Source: Chitinophaga varians (lineage in GTDB: Bacteria > Bacteroidota > Bacteroidia > Chitinophagales > Chitinophagaceae). Taken from it: a stretch of DNA of 64,000 bases. Below the pieces are notes generated by a model, which saw only the letters and a list, made by a program, of their open reading frames with translations, was not told the origin of the DNA and did no database searches. Made by a program: the position numbers and the translations under genes. Of this stretch, positions 43,496 to 51,242 are shown piece by piece; positions within the stretch are counted from its first letter, which is position 1; each line of letters begins with the position of its first letter. The stretch lies in the NCBI RefSeq assembly GCF_012641275.1, contig NZ_JABAIA010000001.1:310001-374000 (forward strand). Reading direction: 5' to 3'.

Positions 43496-44341
43496 TTACA
43501 TCCATTCTTTTACCAGCGCTTCGTGTTCGCTGATCCATTGTTTTACAGCGGCGTCTTCTTTTCCGTCGGCATCAGCCATGACGTTCATGAGGGAGCTTAA
43601 TTGTTCCGAATTGAGTTTGAACTTACGGAAGAAGTTAACCGCTACGGTGTCTTTCACGGTGAATTCGCTGTTGGCGATGGTCATGATTTTCTCCATGTCG
43701 CCGAATATCATTTTAGGATCTTCAAGGAAACGAAGTTTGAAACGGGCGAACATGTGATGCGGCGCCCAGCCTGTTACCACTATTGGCATTTTTTCATCGA
43801 TACTTTTCTTCAGGGTGGCCATCATAGCCGCTTCGCTGGAGGATTGCAGCTCATAGTCCAGATCGTAGGCGCGGATAGCGTCTTCCGCTTTGGTCATGAT
43901 ACCGGCGCCGGCATCGATGCCTACCACTTTACCGCCGAAAGCAGGTTTCTGTTTCGCCAGATCTTCGATGGTACGGGCGCTGACATAGTCAGGCACTACC
44001 AGGCCAATCCTGGCGCTGTCGAAGTTGGTATTAAGCACGGTGACTTTATCACCGAATGTTTCCATATATGTTTTATGGGTAACAGGCATCCAGGTGTCCA
44101 TGAACACGTCGGCATCGCCACCGGCGACAGCTGCGAAGATGGGCGCTACGTCGGCATTTTTGAGCGCGACAGTATAGCCTTGCTGCTCCAGGAGCACTTT
44201 GGCCAGGTGGGTCATGGCCACCCCTTCCGCCCAGTTGACATAACCGATGGTAATTTTCCTGGTGCCTTTTTTATCGCCCTGCTGACAGGCAGCGAATGTC
44301 AACGTTACTGCCGCCAGTGCGAGGAGAAGAATTTTTTTCAT
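43496..44341 (-). CDS. proX: Glycine betaine ABC transporter, substrate-binding lipoprotein
   Basis: A periplasmic binding lipoprotein of 281 aa: signal MKKILLLALAAVTLTFAAC with lipid-carrying Cys19. The OpuAC/ProX-type fold shows the aromatic residues that cage a quaternary amine (Trp in GYVNWAEGVA, in MDTWMPVTH and in TGWAPHHMF). It would capture glycine betaine or a related compatible solute and deliver it to the permease. The gene is 7 nt after the permease gene and last in the porin-proV-proW-proX set. The exact ligand (betaine, proline betaine, choline) is not decided by sequence. Confidence 0.9.
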   Translation of the reverse strand: MKKILLLALAAVTLTFAACQQGDKKGTRKITIGYVNWAEGVAMTHLAKVLLEQQGYTVALKNADVAPIFAAVAGGDADVFMDTWMPVTHKTYMETFGDKVTVLNTNFDSARIGLVVPDYVSARTIEDLAKQKPAFGGKVVGIDAGAGIMTKAEDAIRAYDLDYELQSSSEAAMMATLKKSIDEKMPIVVTGWAPHHMFARFKLRFLEDPKMIFGDMEKIMTIANSEFTVKDTVAVNFFRKFKLNSEQLSSLMNVMADADGKEDAAVKQWISEHEALVKEWM

Positions 44342-44348
44342 ACTATCT

Positions 44349-45182
44349 TTATTTAGCGTTTTTCTTTAATTTCTTTTTACCGAACGATTGTGTGATACGG
44401 TCCAGTATAATGGCCAGTATCACTACAGCGATACCGCCTTCGAAGCCCAGTCCTATTTTGAGCTGGGTAATCCCTTTCAGGACAATTTCCCCGAGTCCGC
44501 CCGCTGCGATCATTGCTGATACCACTACCATAGAGAGAGACATCATAATCGTCTGGTTGACGCCAGCGAGGATAGTCGGCAGTGCCAACGGCAGTTCCAC
44601 TTTAAAGAGCAATTGCCGCGGCGTAGCGCCAAAAGAACGGGTAGCTTCCACAATATCTTCCGGCACCTGGCTGATGCCCAGCGTGGTCAGTCTTACCGCA
44701 GGCGGCATAGCAAAGATAATGGTCGCAAACACACCGGGCACTTTCCCCAGCCCAAAGAAAAGCACCGCAGGGATCAGGTACACGAAGGCAGGCATGGTTT
44801 GCATGAAATCGAGCAACGGGCGCATCACGCGACCGGCGGTCCTGCTTCTTGCCGCCCATATGCCCAGCGGAATACCGATGATCAGCGCAATAAATGCCGA
44901 TACCAATATCAGGGAGAGTGTTTCCATGGTAGGCGCCCAGTAGCCCATCGCGTAGATCAGGGACAGGCCCAATGCCGTAACCACGCCTATGCCCCATCCG
45001 GCCCGTCGCCAGGCGAGGATGGCCACCAGTGCGATCACCACATAGAAGGGAAGGAAGGTGAACAATCCCACCACCCCGTCTACCATGGTTTCCACGCAGG
45101 CTTTCACCATCTTAAAGAAGGGGCTGAAATTGTGCGTGAGCCAATTAATAAATTGTTCTATATATTTTCCGATTCTAATCAT
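44349..45182 (-). CDS. proW: Glycine betaine ABC transporter, permease
   Basis: A 277-aa inner-membrane permease with about six hydrophobic helices and the EAA-type loop (EATRSFGATPRQLLFKVELP) that contacts the ATPase. It belongs to the ProW/OpuAB class of quaternary-amine ABC importers. The C-terminus is strongly basic (KKKLKKNAK). It starts 11 nt after the stop of the ATPase gene and ends 7 nt before the binding-protein gene, so the operon is tightly packed. Confidence 0.92.
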   Translation of the reverse strand: MIRIGKYIEQFINWLTHNFSPFFKMVKACVETMVDGVVGLFTFLPFYVVIALVAILAWRRAGWGIGVVTALGLSLIYAMGYWAPTMETLSLILVSAFIALIIGIPLGIWAARSRTAGRVMRPLLDFMQTMPAFVYLIPAVLFFGLGKVPGVFATIIFAMPPAVRLTTLGISQVPEDIVEATRSFGATPRQLLFKVELPLALPTILAGVNQTIMMSLSMVVVSAMIAAGGLGEIVLKGITQLKIGLGFEGGIAVVILAIILDRITQSFGKKKLKKNAK

Positions 45183-45193
45183 ACAAAATTCGT

Positions 45194-46399
45194 TTATGCT
45201 TGCGGGTTAGTCTGGCTACCCGTGGTTTCAATTATCAGGGATGTCTGGGATATCAGCCCCAGCAGCTTGTTATTGGCGGGGTTTACCACAGCCACCGGTT
45301 TATCTGTTTCCGCGATGAAGGGCAGCATCTGTTCCACGGTGGTATCCGGGTGTGCTACCGGCACATCGCGATGGATGACCGCTTCGATCGTTTTATCGCC
45401 CCGTTGTTTTACTTCCAGCACTTCGTGGAGGTATACAAAACCGAGGAAATGTTTATCTACCGTAACGGCTGGCAATATTTTAAGGCCGGTGGCCCTCATT
45501 TTACGGAGACTGCCTTCGGGGCCGTCTTTCCGGAAAACGGCCGTCGTGGGTTTGGTGTCCATGAGAGAAGAGGCGGTGATGATCGCTTTGCGGTCAACCT
45601 TCTCCACGAAGGAGCTCACATATTCGTTGGCCGGTGCCGTGAGGATTTCTTCAGGGGTACCGATCTGTATCACTTCTCCGTCTTTCATGATCGCGATGCG
45701 ATCGCCGAGGCGTATGGCCTCATCGAGGTCGTGGGTGATGAACACAATGGTTTTATGCATTTTCTCCTGGAGGTCCAGCAGTTCATCCTGCATCTGGGTG
45801 CGGATAAGCGGGTCCAGGGCAGAGAAGGCTTCGTCCATGAGCAGCACTTCCGGCTCGTTGGCCAGTGCGCGTGCCAGGCCTACGCGTTGCTGCATACCCC
45901 CCGAGAGTTCAGCGGGCATCATATTTTCATAGCCTTTGAGGCCTACCAGTTCGATAACATTACGCGCCTTCTCCAGTCTCTCTTCCGCCGGCATGCCTTG
46001 CAGCTCGAGGCCGAAAGCCACGTTCTCCAGTACAGAGCGATGCGGCAGCAAACCGAATTTCTGGAACACCATGGCTATTTCCTTGCGGCGTACCTTTTGC
46101 AGGTCGGCATCGGCGAGGGCCGTGATATCCACGTTATTGAGCAACACTTTGCCCGCACTGGGTTCTATGAGCCGGTTCAGGCAGCGCAGGAGGCTGGATT
46201 TACCACTGCCGGAGAGGCCCATGATTACAAAAAACTCTCCTTTTTCAATTTCAAAGGAAGCGTTTTTCACGCCGACGGTAGCACCGGTACGTTCCAGTAT
46301 GTCCGCTTTTGACTGGCCCTGCTGAAGCATCTGCAGCGCCTCTTGTTGTTCGCGGCCGAAGATCAGCGTAAGATTTTCTATTTTTAGTTTAGGCATCAT
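45194..46399 (-). CDS. proV: Glycine betaine ABC transporter, ATPase with CBS domains
   Basis: A ProV/OpuAA-type ATPase of about 401 aa. Walker A is GLSGSGKSSLLRCLNR, the signature motif is LSGGMQQRVGLARAL and Walker B is VLLMDEAFSALDP. The C-terminal part (about residues 275-395) holds CBS domains, which in OpuA sense ionic strength or nucleotides and gate transport. I chose the ATG at 46399 (or the adjacent one at 46396), which gives MPKLKIENLTLIFG. The frame extends upstream to 46495, but this would overlap the porin gene and lacks family similarity. The porin stop lies 14 nt upstream. Confidence 0.93.
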   Translation of the reverse strand: MMPKLKIENLTLIFGREQQEALQMLQQGQSKADILERTGATVGVKNASFEIEKGEFFVIMGLSGSGKSSLLRCLNRLIEPSAGKVLLNNVDITALADADLQKVRRKEIAMVFQKFGLLPHRSVLENVAFGLELQGMPAEERLEKARNVIELVGLKGYENMMPAELSGGMQQRVGLARALANEPEVLLMDEAFSALDPLIRTQMQDELLDLQEKMHKTIVFITHDLDEAIRLGDRIAIMKDGEVIQIGTPEEILTAPANEYVSSFVEKVDRKAIITASSLMDTKPTTAVFRKDGPEGSLRKMRATGLKILPAVTVDKHFLGFVYLHEVLEVKQRGDKTIEAVIHRDVPVAHPDTTVEQMLPFIAETDKPVAVVNPANNKLLGLISQTSLIIETTGSQTNPQA

Positions 46400-46413
46400 C
46401 GTGATTTTAGCGT

Positions 46414-47568
46414 TTAGAAATAGTACCCGATGTTCAGGTTCAGGCGGCTGTGCCAGCGGGCATCGGGCGTACCGGCAGCCAGGGCTTCGTTCCATACAGG
46501 TCCCAGCCAGGGATGGTTTTTACCGGCGGCCCAATCCACATAAGTAAATATGTGGCCTGCCGTGATCATACATCCCAGCACGTTCATCTGGGAATTGTAA
46601 AGTCCTTTGCCCTGTTTCTGCATATAGGAGTAATCGTTATAAAACGTTAATGCACTGACAGGTCCCCAGTGGACCGGCTGTGTATAAGACAGGGATGCCG
46701 TGTGCATAAATGCTTCCGCGGCTACCTGATAAGACGAGCCATAGGCCGCCATTTCCACATGGTCCGCCAGTTGGGCAGAATCGGCCACATTATAGCGGTA
46801 GTACATGGATTGCAGTTTGAGGTTCCAGCGGTCTTTGTTCAGGTTGCTGTGTACCGCTGCGGCCCAGTGGCTTCCCATGTTTCCGGAGGGGATGTTATAC
46901 AACCCGCCCAGCATTACGGAAGCGCCTATACTGTTATTTTTATTCAGGAAATATTCCACGCGGGCATTTCCCTGATTGACTTCTTTATTGCGGCCAGCCA
47001 CATCGTAAGAGTAGCGGCCGGGGTCAATGGCCGACTTATCGCCGAAGCTGAGTTCTTCCGCGTTCTTGAAGAATGCCAGCTGATACAGCCAGCGGTTGGC
47101 GCGGCGTTCAAACTTGATCCCCATATCATAGTCATCTTCTTTCCCAACATAATAAGGCAGGTTAAAAAACCAGCTGTGTGAGTTGTAGGTAACGTTACCG
47201 AAGGGTACCTGTGTAAGGCCTATGTCGAGGTGCGTACTATCGTTGAAGTGATAGCGCACATATCCTTCCTTGAGGAAGCTGCCACCAAAATCTTTTGAGT
47301 AAAAGCGGTATTCAGCGTGCAGCGATAATTTTTTCCAGGACGCGTCCGCATTTACGCGGAACATGTCGAAGCCGAAATCACCTCCTCTTTTCATCTGTTC
47401 CTTTTTCCAGGACGAGAGGTTATAGTTGAAGCGCAATGCGCCTCCGATGTGAAACGTGGGTTTATCTGTTTTTCTGGTTTCCGTACTATCCTGTGCAACA
47501 ATAACCAAACTAGGCAAGAGAAGCAATAAGCATAGCAACAACCAATGCAATGATTTTATCATAGTCAT
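46414..47568 (-). CDS. Outer-membrane porin in the betaine uptake operon
   Basis: A 384-aa outer-membrane beta-barrel with a signal peptide (about residues 1-25, LLLCLLLLLPSLVIVAQ). The remainder alternates polar and aromatic residues in short amphipathic strands (LSLHAEYRFYSKDFGG, WLYQLAFFKNAEELSFG, LTFYNDYSYMQKQG) and ends in NLNIGYYF, a terminal phenylalanine as needed for barrel assembly. It resembles phosphate-selective porin O/P-like proteins. It is the first gene of porin-proV-proW-proX with only 14 nt to proV, which suggests a dedicated entry route for the solute across the outer membrane. Start is the ATG at 47568 or the one at 47562. Confidence 0.85.
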   Translation of the reverse strand: MTMIKSLHWLLLCLLLLLPSLVIVAQDSTETRKTDKPTFHIGGALRFNYNLSSWKKEQMKRGGDFGFDMFRVNADASWKKLSLHAEYRFYSKDFGGSFLKEGYVRYHFNDSTHLDIGLTQVPFGNVTYNSHSWFFNLPYYVGKEDDYDMGIKFERRANRWLYQLAFFKNAEELSFGDKSAIDPGRYSYDVAGRNKEVNQGNARVEYFLNKNNSIGASVMLGGLYNIPSGNMGSHWAAAVHSNLNKDRWNLKLQSMYYRYNVADSAQLADHVEMAAYGSSYQVAAEAFMHTASLSYTQPVHWGPVSALTFYNDYSYMQKQGKGLYNSQMNVLGCMITAGHIFTYVDWAAGKNHPWLGPVWNEALAAGTPDARWHSRLNLNIGYYF

Positions 47569-47654
47569 TAATTATTTAATATGTTTAAGCTGATCTATTC
47601 CCGGGCGACATAGGGGACCTATGAGCATGCCACTGCACTGTTGACAGCGAGCGT

Positions 47655-47683
47655 AAAAGGAAAACCGGGCGCGAAACGGCCCG
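47655..47683 (-). promoter_or_regulatory. Terminator-like hairpin in the betaine operon leader
   Basis: On the minus strand CGGGC (47679-47683) pairs with GCCCG (47666-47670), an 8-nt loop, then GTTTTCCTTTTAC. It lies about 90 nt after the predicted transcription start and about 90 nt before the porin start codon, the usual place for an attenuator. Only five base pairs, so weak. Confidence 0.35.
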
Positions 47684-47779
47684 ACAAATGATCAAATTTC
47701 CAATAATATTGACTGTTATAGCGTAATGCGTTGTGCTCGGAAGGCACTTTTAAACAGTCGGGTTTTGCGTTAAGCTTTG

Positions 47780-47810
47780 CAAAAATACGAAAAAATGGCT
47801 CCGCTGCCAA
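47780..47810 (-). promoter_or_regulatory. Promoter of the porin-proVWX operon
   Basis: On the minus strand TTG (47808-47810) stands 20 nt before TATTTTTG (47780-47787), a full match to the Bacteroidota consensus. Implied start near 47773 and a 5' UTR of about 205 nt. The rest of the 47569-47914 gap holds no gene. Confidence 0.7.
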
Positions 47811-47914
47811 GCATTTTTTGAAAAACATCAAACAACCTCGCAAAAGAGATTGTTATAAGTTCGGTTGAATTCCAATCTGTTCCAGCAATTTCTTCATCAT
47901 TAAACCCTACAATT

Positions 47915-49210
47915 ATGTCATTTGACTTACTTGAAAGTGCAAAAAGTATTTTTAACAGTAATGTCGTTAGTCAGGCTTCCTCACAACTGGGGGAGAGCGA
48001 AGGCGGCATCCAAAAAGCATTAAGTGGGATTGTACCGGTCGTATTAACGGGACTGTTAAATAAAGCCGGTTCAGGTGGAGACGCCGGTGGTTTACTGAAT
48101 ATGATCAAGGGCGTGGCAGGCGACGCTAATCCGTCAGCCGTGGCGGGCGCCTTGCAAAGTGGCGGTGGCGGCCTGCTGGCCAAAGGCGGGGACCTGCTGC
48201 GCAGCCTCTTTGGCGACAAAATCAGTTCTATCACGGGCATGTTGTCTTCCTTCGCAGGCATCAAGGAATCTTCTGCCAGCACCTTATTGCAGACAGCCAC
48301 ACCAGCCACATTAGGCGCAGCAGGACAATATGCGGCACAAAACAACCTTACCCCCAATTCTTTCCTTTCCTTCCTGAATACACAAAAAGACAGCATCCTA
48401 AACGCCGTGCCCGGCGGCCTTAACCTGGCCGGCATGTTGGGCCTTTCCAGCCTGGGCGATCTTGGCAAAAAACTGGGAGGCCTTGCTGCAGGCATTGGCG
48501 GAGCAGGTATTGGGGCCGCCACCGGCGCTGCCAACTCCGCGATCAACACGGTGAAACAAAGCGGCGGCGGCAGGTGGATATGGTCACTCCTGCTGATACT
48601 GGTGGCCATCATTCTGCTATGGTACCTGATGAGGGGCTGCGGAGGCAATAAGCCTGAAAGCACCACCGCCACCGATAGTATTACCACCAGTCAGCTGGCA
48701 GATTCCGCAGCCACGCATGTAACAGAAGGCGGTCCTGTTGTCAGCCGCGAGAATATCCAGGTGACACTGCCCGATGGCACCGTGCTTCAGGCCTACAAAG
48801 GCGGCATTGAAGACCAACTGGTGACTTTCCTTAAAGACGACAGCCGGCCGGCCGGGAAAGATGTATGGTTTGATTTCGATAACCTCAATTTCAAAACCGG
48901 CAGCGCAGAGATCACACCGGAAAGTATGCAGCAGGTGAAAAACATCGCTGCCATCCTCAAAGCTTTCCCTAAAGCTAAAATCAAAATCGGCGGCTACACC
49001 GATAAAACCGGCGACAGCACCAAGAACCTGAAACTGTCGCAGGAACGCGCCACAGCTGTGGAAACAGCCCTCAAAAACGAAAAAGCGGACATGAAACAGC
49101 TGCTGGGCGCCGAAGGTTATGGCTCACAATTCGCCAAAGCTGAAGCCACCGCTCCTGATGAAGAAAGGAAAAAAGACAGGCATATCTCTGTGAGCGTACG
49201 GGAAAAATAA
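47915..49210 (+). CDS. DUF937-OmpA family membrane protein
   Basis: A 431-aa protein with an N-terminal DUF937-like domain (residues 1-170; LLESAKSIFNSNVVSQASSQ, a glycine- and alanine-rich helical region). A Gly/Ala-rich segment and one transmembrane helix follow (about 221-239, WIWSLLLILVAIILLWYLM). The C-terminal OmpA-like peptidoglycan-binding domain covers about 310-431 (VWFDFDNLNFKTGSAEI, KIKIGGYTDKTGDSTKNLKLS). With no signal peptide, DUF937 should be cytoplasmic and the OmpA domain periplasmic. This would bridge a cytoplasmic assembly and the cell wall. Its function is unknown. Confidence 0.85.
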   Translation: MSFDLLESAKSIFNSNVVSQASSQLGESEGGIQKALSGIVPVVLTGLLNKAGSGGDAGGLLNMIKGVAGDANPSAVAGALQSGGGGLLAKGGDLLRSLFGDKISSITGMLSSFAGIKESSASTLLQTATPATLGAAGQYAAQNNLTPNSFLSFLNTQKDSILNAVPGGLNLAGMLGLSSLGDLGKKLGGLAAGIGGAGIGAATGAANSAINTVKQSGGGRWIWSLLLILVAIILLWYLMRGCGGNKPESTTATDSITTSQLADSAATHVTEGGPVVSRENIQVTLPDGTVLQAYKGGIEDQLVTFLKDDSRPAGKDVWFDFDNLNFKTGSAEITPESMQQVKNIAAILKAFPKAKIKIGGYTDKTGDSTKNLKLSQERATAVETALKNEKADMKQLLGAEGYGSQFAKAEATAPDEERKKDRHISVSVREK

Positions 49211-49272
49211 ACTGTGAAGGTCATGATTATCACTGATTCGCCTGATTAACGAGAATCTGTGCGAAGTTTTAT

Positions 49273-49319
49273 AAAACAAAAAGCGTCTGACAAATCTAAT
49301 GTCAGACGCTTTTTGTTTT
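49273..49319. terminator. Bidirectional terminator between the OmpA and DUF3857 genes
   Basis: A perfect 20-bp stem (49273-49292 with 49300-49319; core AGCGTCTGACA) and a 7-nt loop, with A/T tracts giving a T-run on both strands. It serves the convergent genes ending at 49210 and 49333. Confidence 0.9.
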
Positions 49320-49332
49320 TCGCTTTTTGTTT

Positions 49333-51237
49333 TTATTCCTTCACCAGCACCATCCGGTTGCGGTCTGCACGGTAGATGGCGGTATAGAATTTTGCAAATT
49401 CGTTGTATTCAGCGGCGGGGAAAATACCAGCTTTCCGCTGCAATTTGCGTATATACGTAATGGTGTTACCTTTCATGGCAGCGGTGGCACTGTAGCTGCC
49501 GAACTTCGTTTGCAGGGCAACCGGCGCCGGCATTGCTTCTGCTTTGTAACCTTCCGGCACTGTAATGCTGACAGAATCCACATGTTCAAAAGCGAATTTC
49601 AGCACTACATCAGAGATACGGTTACTATCCGGTTCCAGTTTACCTACCCTGCTCCGGTTAAGGATATTGGGCACAATAAAAATACGTTTGCCCGTGACCG
49701 TAGCATAGGCATTGCAGTTAAGGTCCAGCTGTTCTTCAATCTCCGGAATGAGCGCCGGCAGCTCGCGGCAGTCAAATTTACCTACATCATAACTTGACAA
49801 ATCGAGGGATTTGCGCATCATCTCCAGCTGTTTGTCTTTGCTGTACACATGCAGCGCTTCATGCAGCGTTTCCTGTTCTTCACCGCTACGCATGGTAACA
49901 GCAGAGACCTTCAGGTTGCCGTTGTCCTGCATAACCGCATTGACAGTACGTACCTGCCGGTTGTCTTTCATGCCCAATGCGGGCGTGTGCACCAGTTTAC
50001 CCCCTTCTTCTGTGAGCAATAGTACTGCACGGTCTGACGTGAAGCCGCTCAGGTATCCGGCAGGAAGCGTATTGCTGGTACATTCCAGCCAGGTGGTATC
50101 TTTGTCCGGCACACACAGGATCACATGATTGAAGTCATCATCCGGAAATTGTTCATTAATATATTTCTCCCCCTCTCCTGCTTTTACCCAGGCACAGTAG
50201 GATTTAATGCCCGCCTCTTTCAACAACGCCATCATGTAGTTAGATAAAGCCTTACAATCGCCGTACCCCTTTGCGGCTACAGTTTTAGCGTCGAAAGTCT
50301 GCAAGCCGCCGATACCCAGCTGAATGCTGATGTAACGGTAGTTTTGCTGCAGCCATTTATAGAGTACCTGTATCTTCTGTGCTTTGGAAGACTGACCAGC
50401 TGTCAGCTCCTGTACTTTCTGTTTGATGTTGTCCGGTAACTCATCTCTGCCGGCATTGATGGTGTAACCAAATTTACCCAGGCCTTCCCAGGTGGTACCG
50501 TTGCCCTCGTAATCATCGAACTTAAAAACAGAAGGCGATAACAACACGTTGGCGCTCAGCTCCACAAATTCCCTGGAATAAGGTTCCCCTGTAAACGCAG
50601 GAATATTTTTCACTTCCCAGCTGTATGCTACCTTTCCTTTTTCAGCCACCTTTGGCTCGCCGGCAGCACCGGAAGCCAGGTAACGTAATTTGTAGCCTAC
50701 AGGCGTTTCCACCACAAAGCGGGATAGTTCCACTGTACACTCTTTTATGACCTGAGGCATCCAGGAGCGGAGATGATAGGTGTTATTCACCCGTTCTTCC
50801 ACTTCATATTCCACCGTATAGGGGTAGATGTTATGATAGAACCGGTGTACTTTATAGCGGGTGTCTGTCATCAGGCTGCCATCACCGTCTACGCTCAGAT
50901 CTTTGATATCCGACTGTTTCAATCTTTTCACCAGTTTACCGTCAGCGTCGTATAACGCGCCGCTGATGGACCTCACATCGACCTGTTTGTTATATGACTC
51001 TACGAGCGTACTGGCCTCAGCGCCTTCTTCATCGAGCACGGTGAGCACATAGTGGGTAACCACATTCACTTCTTTCGGACCGGAGATGGTCTGGACAATC
51101 TCCTCGAACCGCTTCACCAGGTGGGCATTTTCCCGCATGGAGTCCGGGATGGCCTTCACAGGATACACCGGGTCGCCGGCCATCAGCCTGGTACAGCATA
51201 ACAATGCGGCTGCAAGGGATGACATTATTTTATACAT
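49333..51237 (-). CDS. DUF3857/transglutaminase-like secreted protein, intact active site
   Basis: A 634-aa exported protein with an N-terminal DUF3857 domain (about residues 50-215) and a transglutaminase-like domain (about 290-390). The signal is at residues 1-20. The catalytic triad appears present: Cys328 in GYGDCKALSNYMMALL, His371 in DFNHVILCV, and an acidic third residue at 385 (WLECT). DUF3857-transglutaminase proteins are common in Bacteroidota and their reactions are unknown. It starts 5 nt after the stop of a paralogue that lacks the Cys and His (51243-53270), so the two are co-transcribed. Confidence 0.85.
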   Translation of the reverse strand: MYKIMSSLAAALLCCTRLMAGDPVYPVKAIPDSMRENAHLVKRFEEIVQTISGPKEVNVVTHYVLTVLDEEGAEASTLVESYNKQVDVRSISGALYDADGKLVKRLKQSDIKDLSVDGDGSLMTDTRYKVHRFYHNIYPYTVEYEVEERVNNTYHLRSWMPQVIKECTVELSRFVVETPVGYKLRYLASGAAGEPKVAEKGKVAYSWEVKNIPAFTGEPYSREFVELSANVLLSPSVFKFDDYEGNGTTWEGLGKFGYTINAGRDELPDNIKQKVQELTAGQSSKAQKIQVLYKWLQQNYRYISIQLGIGGLQTFDAKTVAAKGYGDCKALSNYMMALLKEAGIKSYCAWVKAGEGEKYINEQFPDDDFNHVILCVPDKDTTWLECTSNTLPAGYLSGFTSDRAVLLLTEEGGKLVHTPALGMKDNRQVRTVNAVMQDNGNLKVSAVTMRSGEEQETLHEALHVYSKDKQLEMMRKSLDLSSYDVGKFDCRELPALIPEIEEQLDLNCNAYATVTGKRIFIVPNILNRSRVGKLEPDSNRISDVVLKFAFEHVDSVSITVPEGYKAEAMPAPVALQTKFGSYSATAAMKGNTITYIRKLQRKAGIFPAAEYNEFAKFYTAIYRADRNRMVLVKE

Positions 51238-51242
51238 GGGGG

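Noticed and set aside
47619..47843. A 74-codon minus-strand frame in the betaine operon leader
   Set aside because: It runs through the predicted promoter and hairpin, has no start context and no recognisable features.
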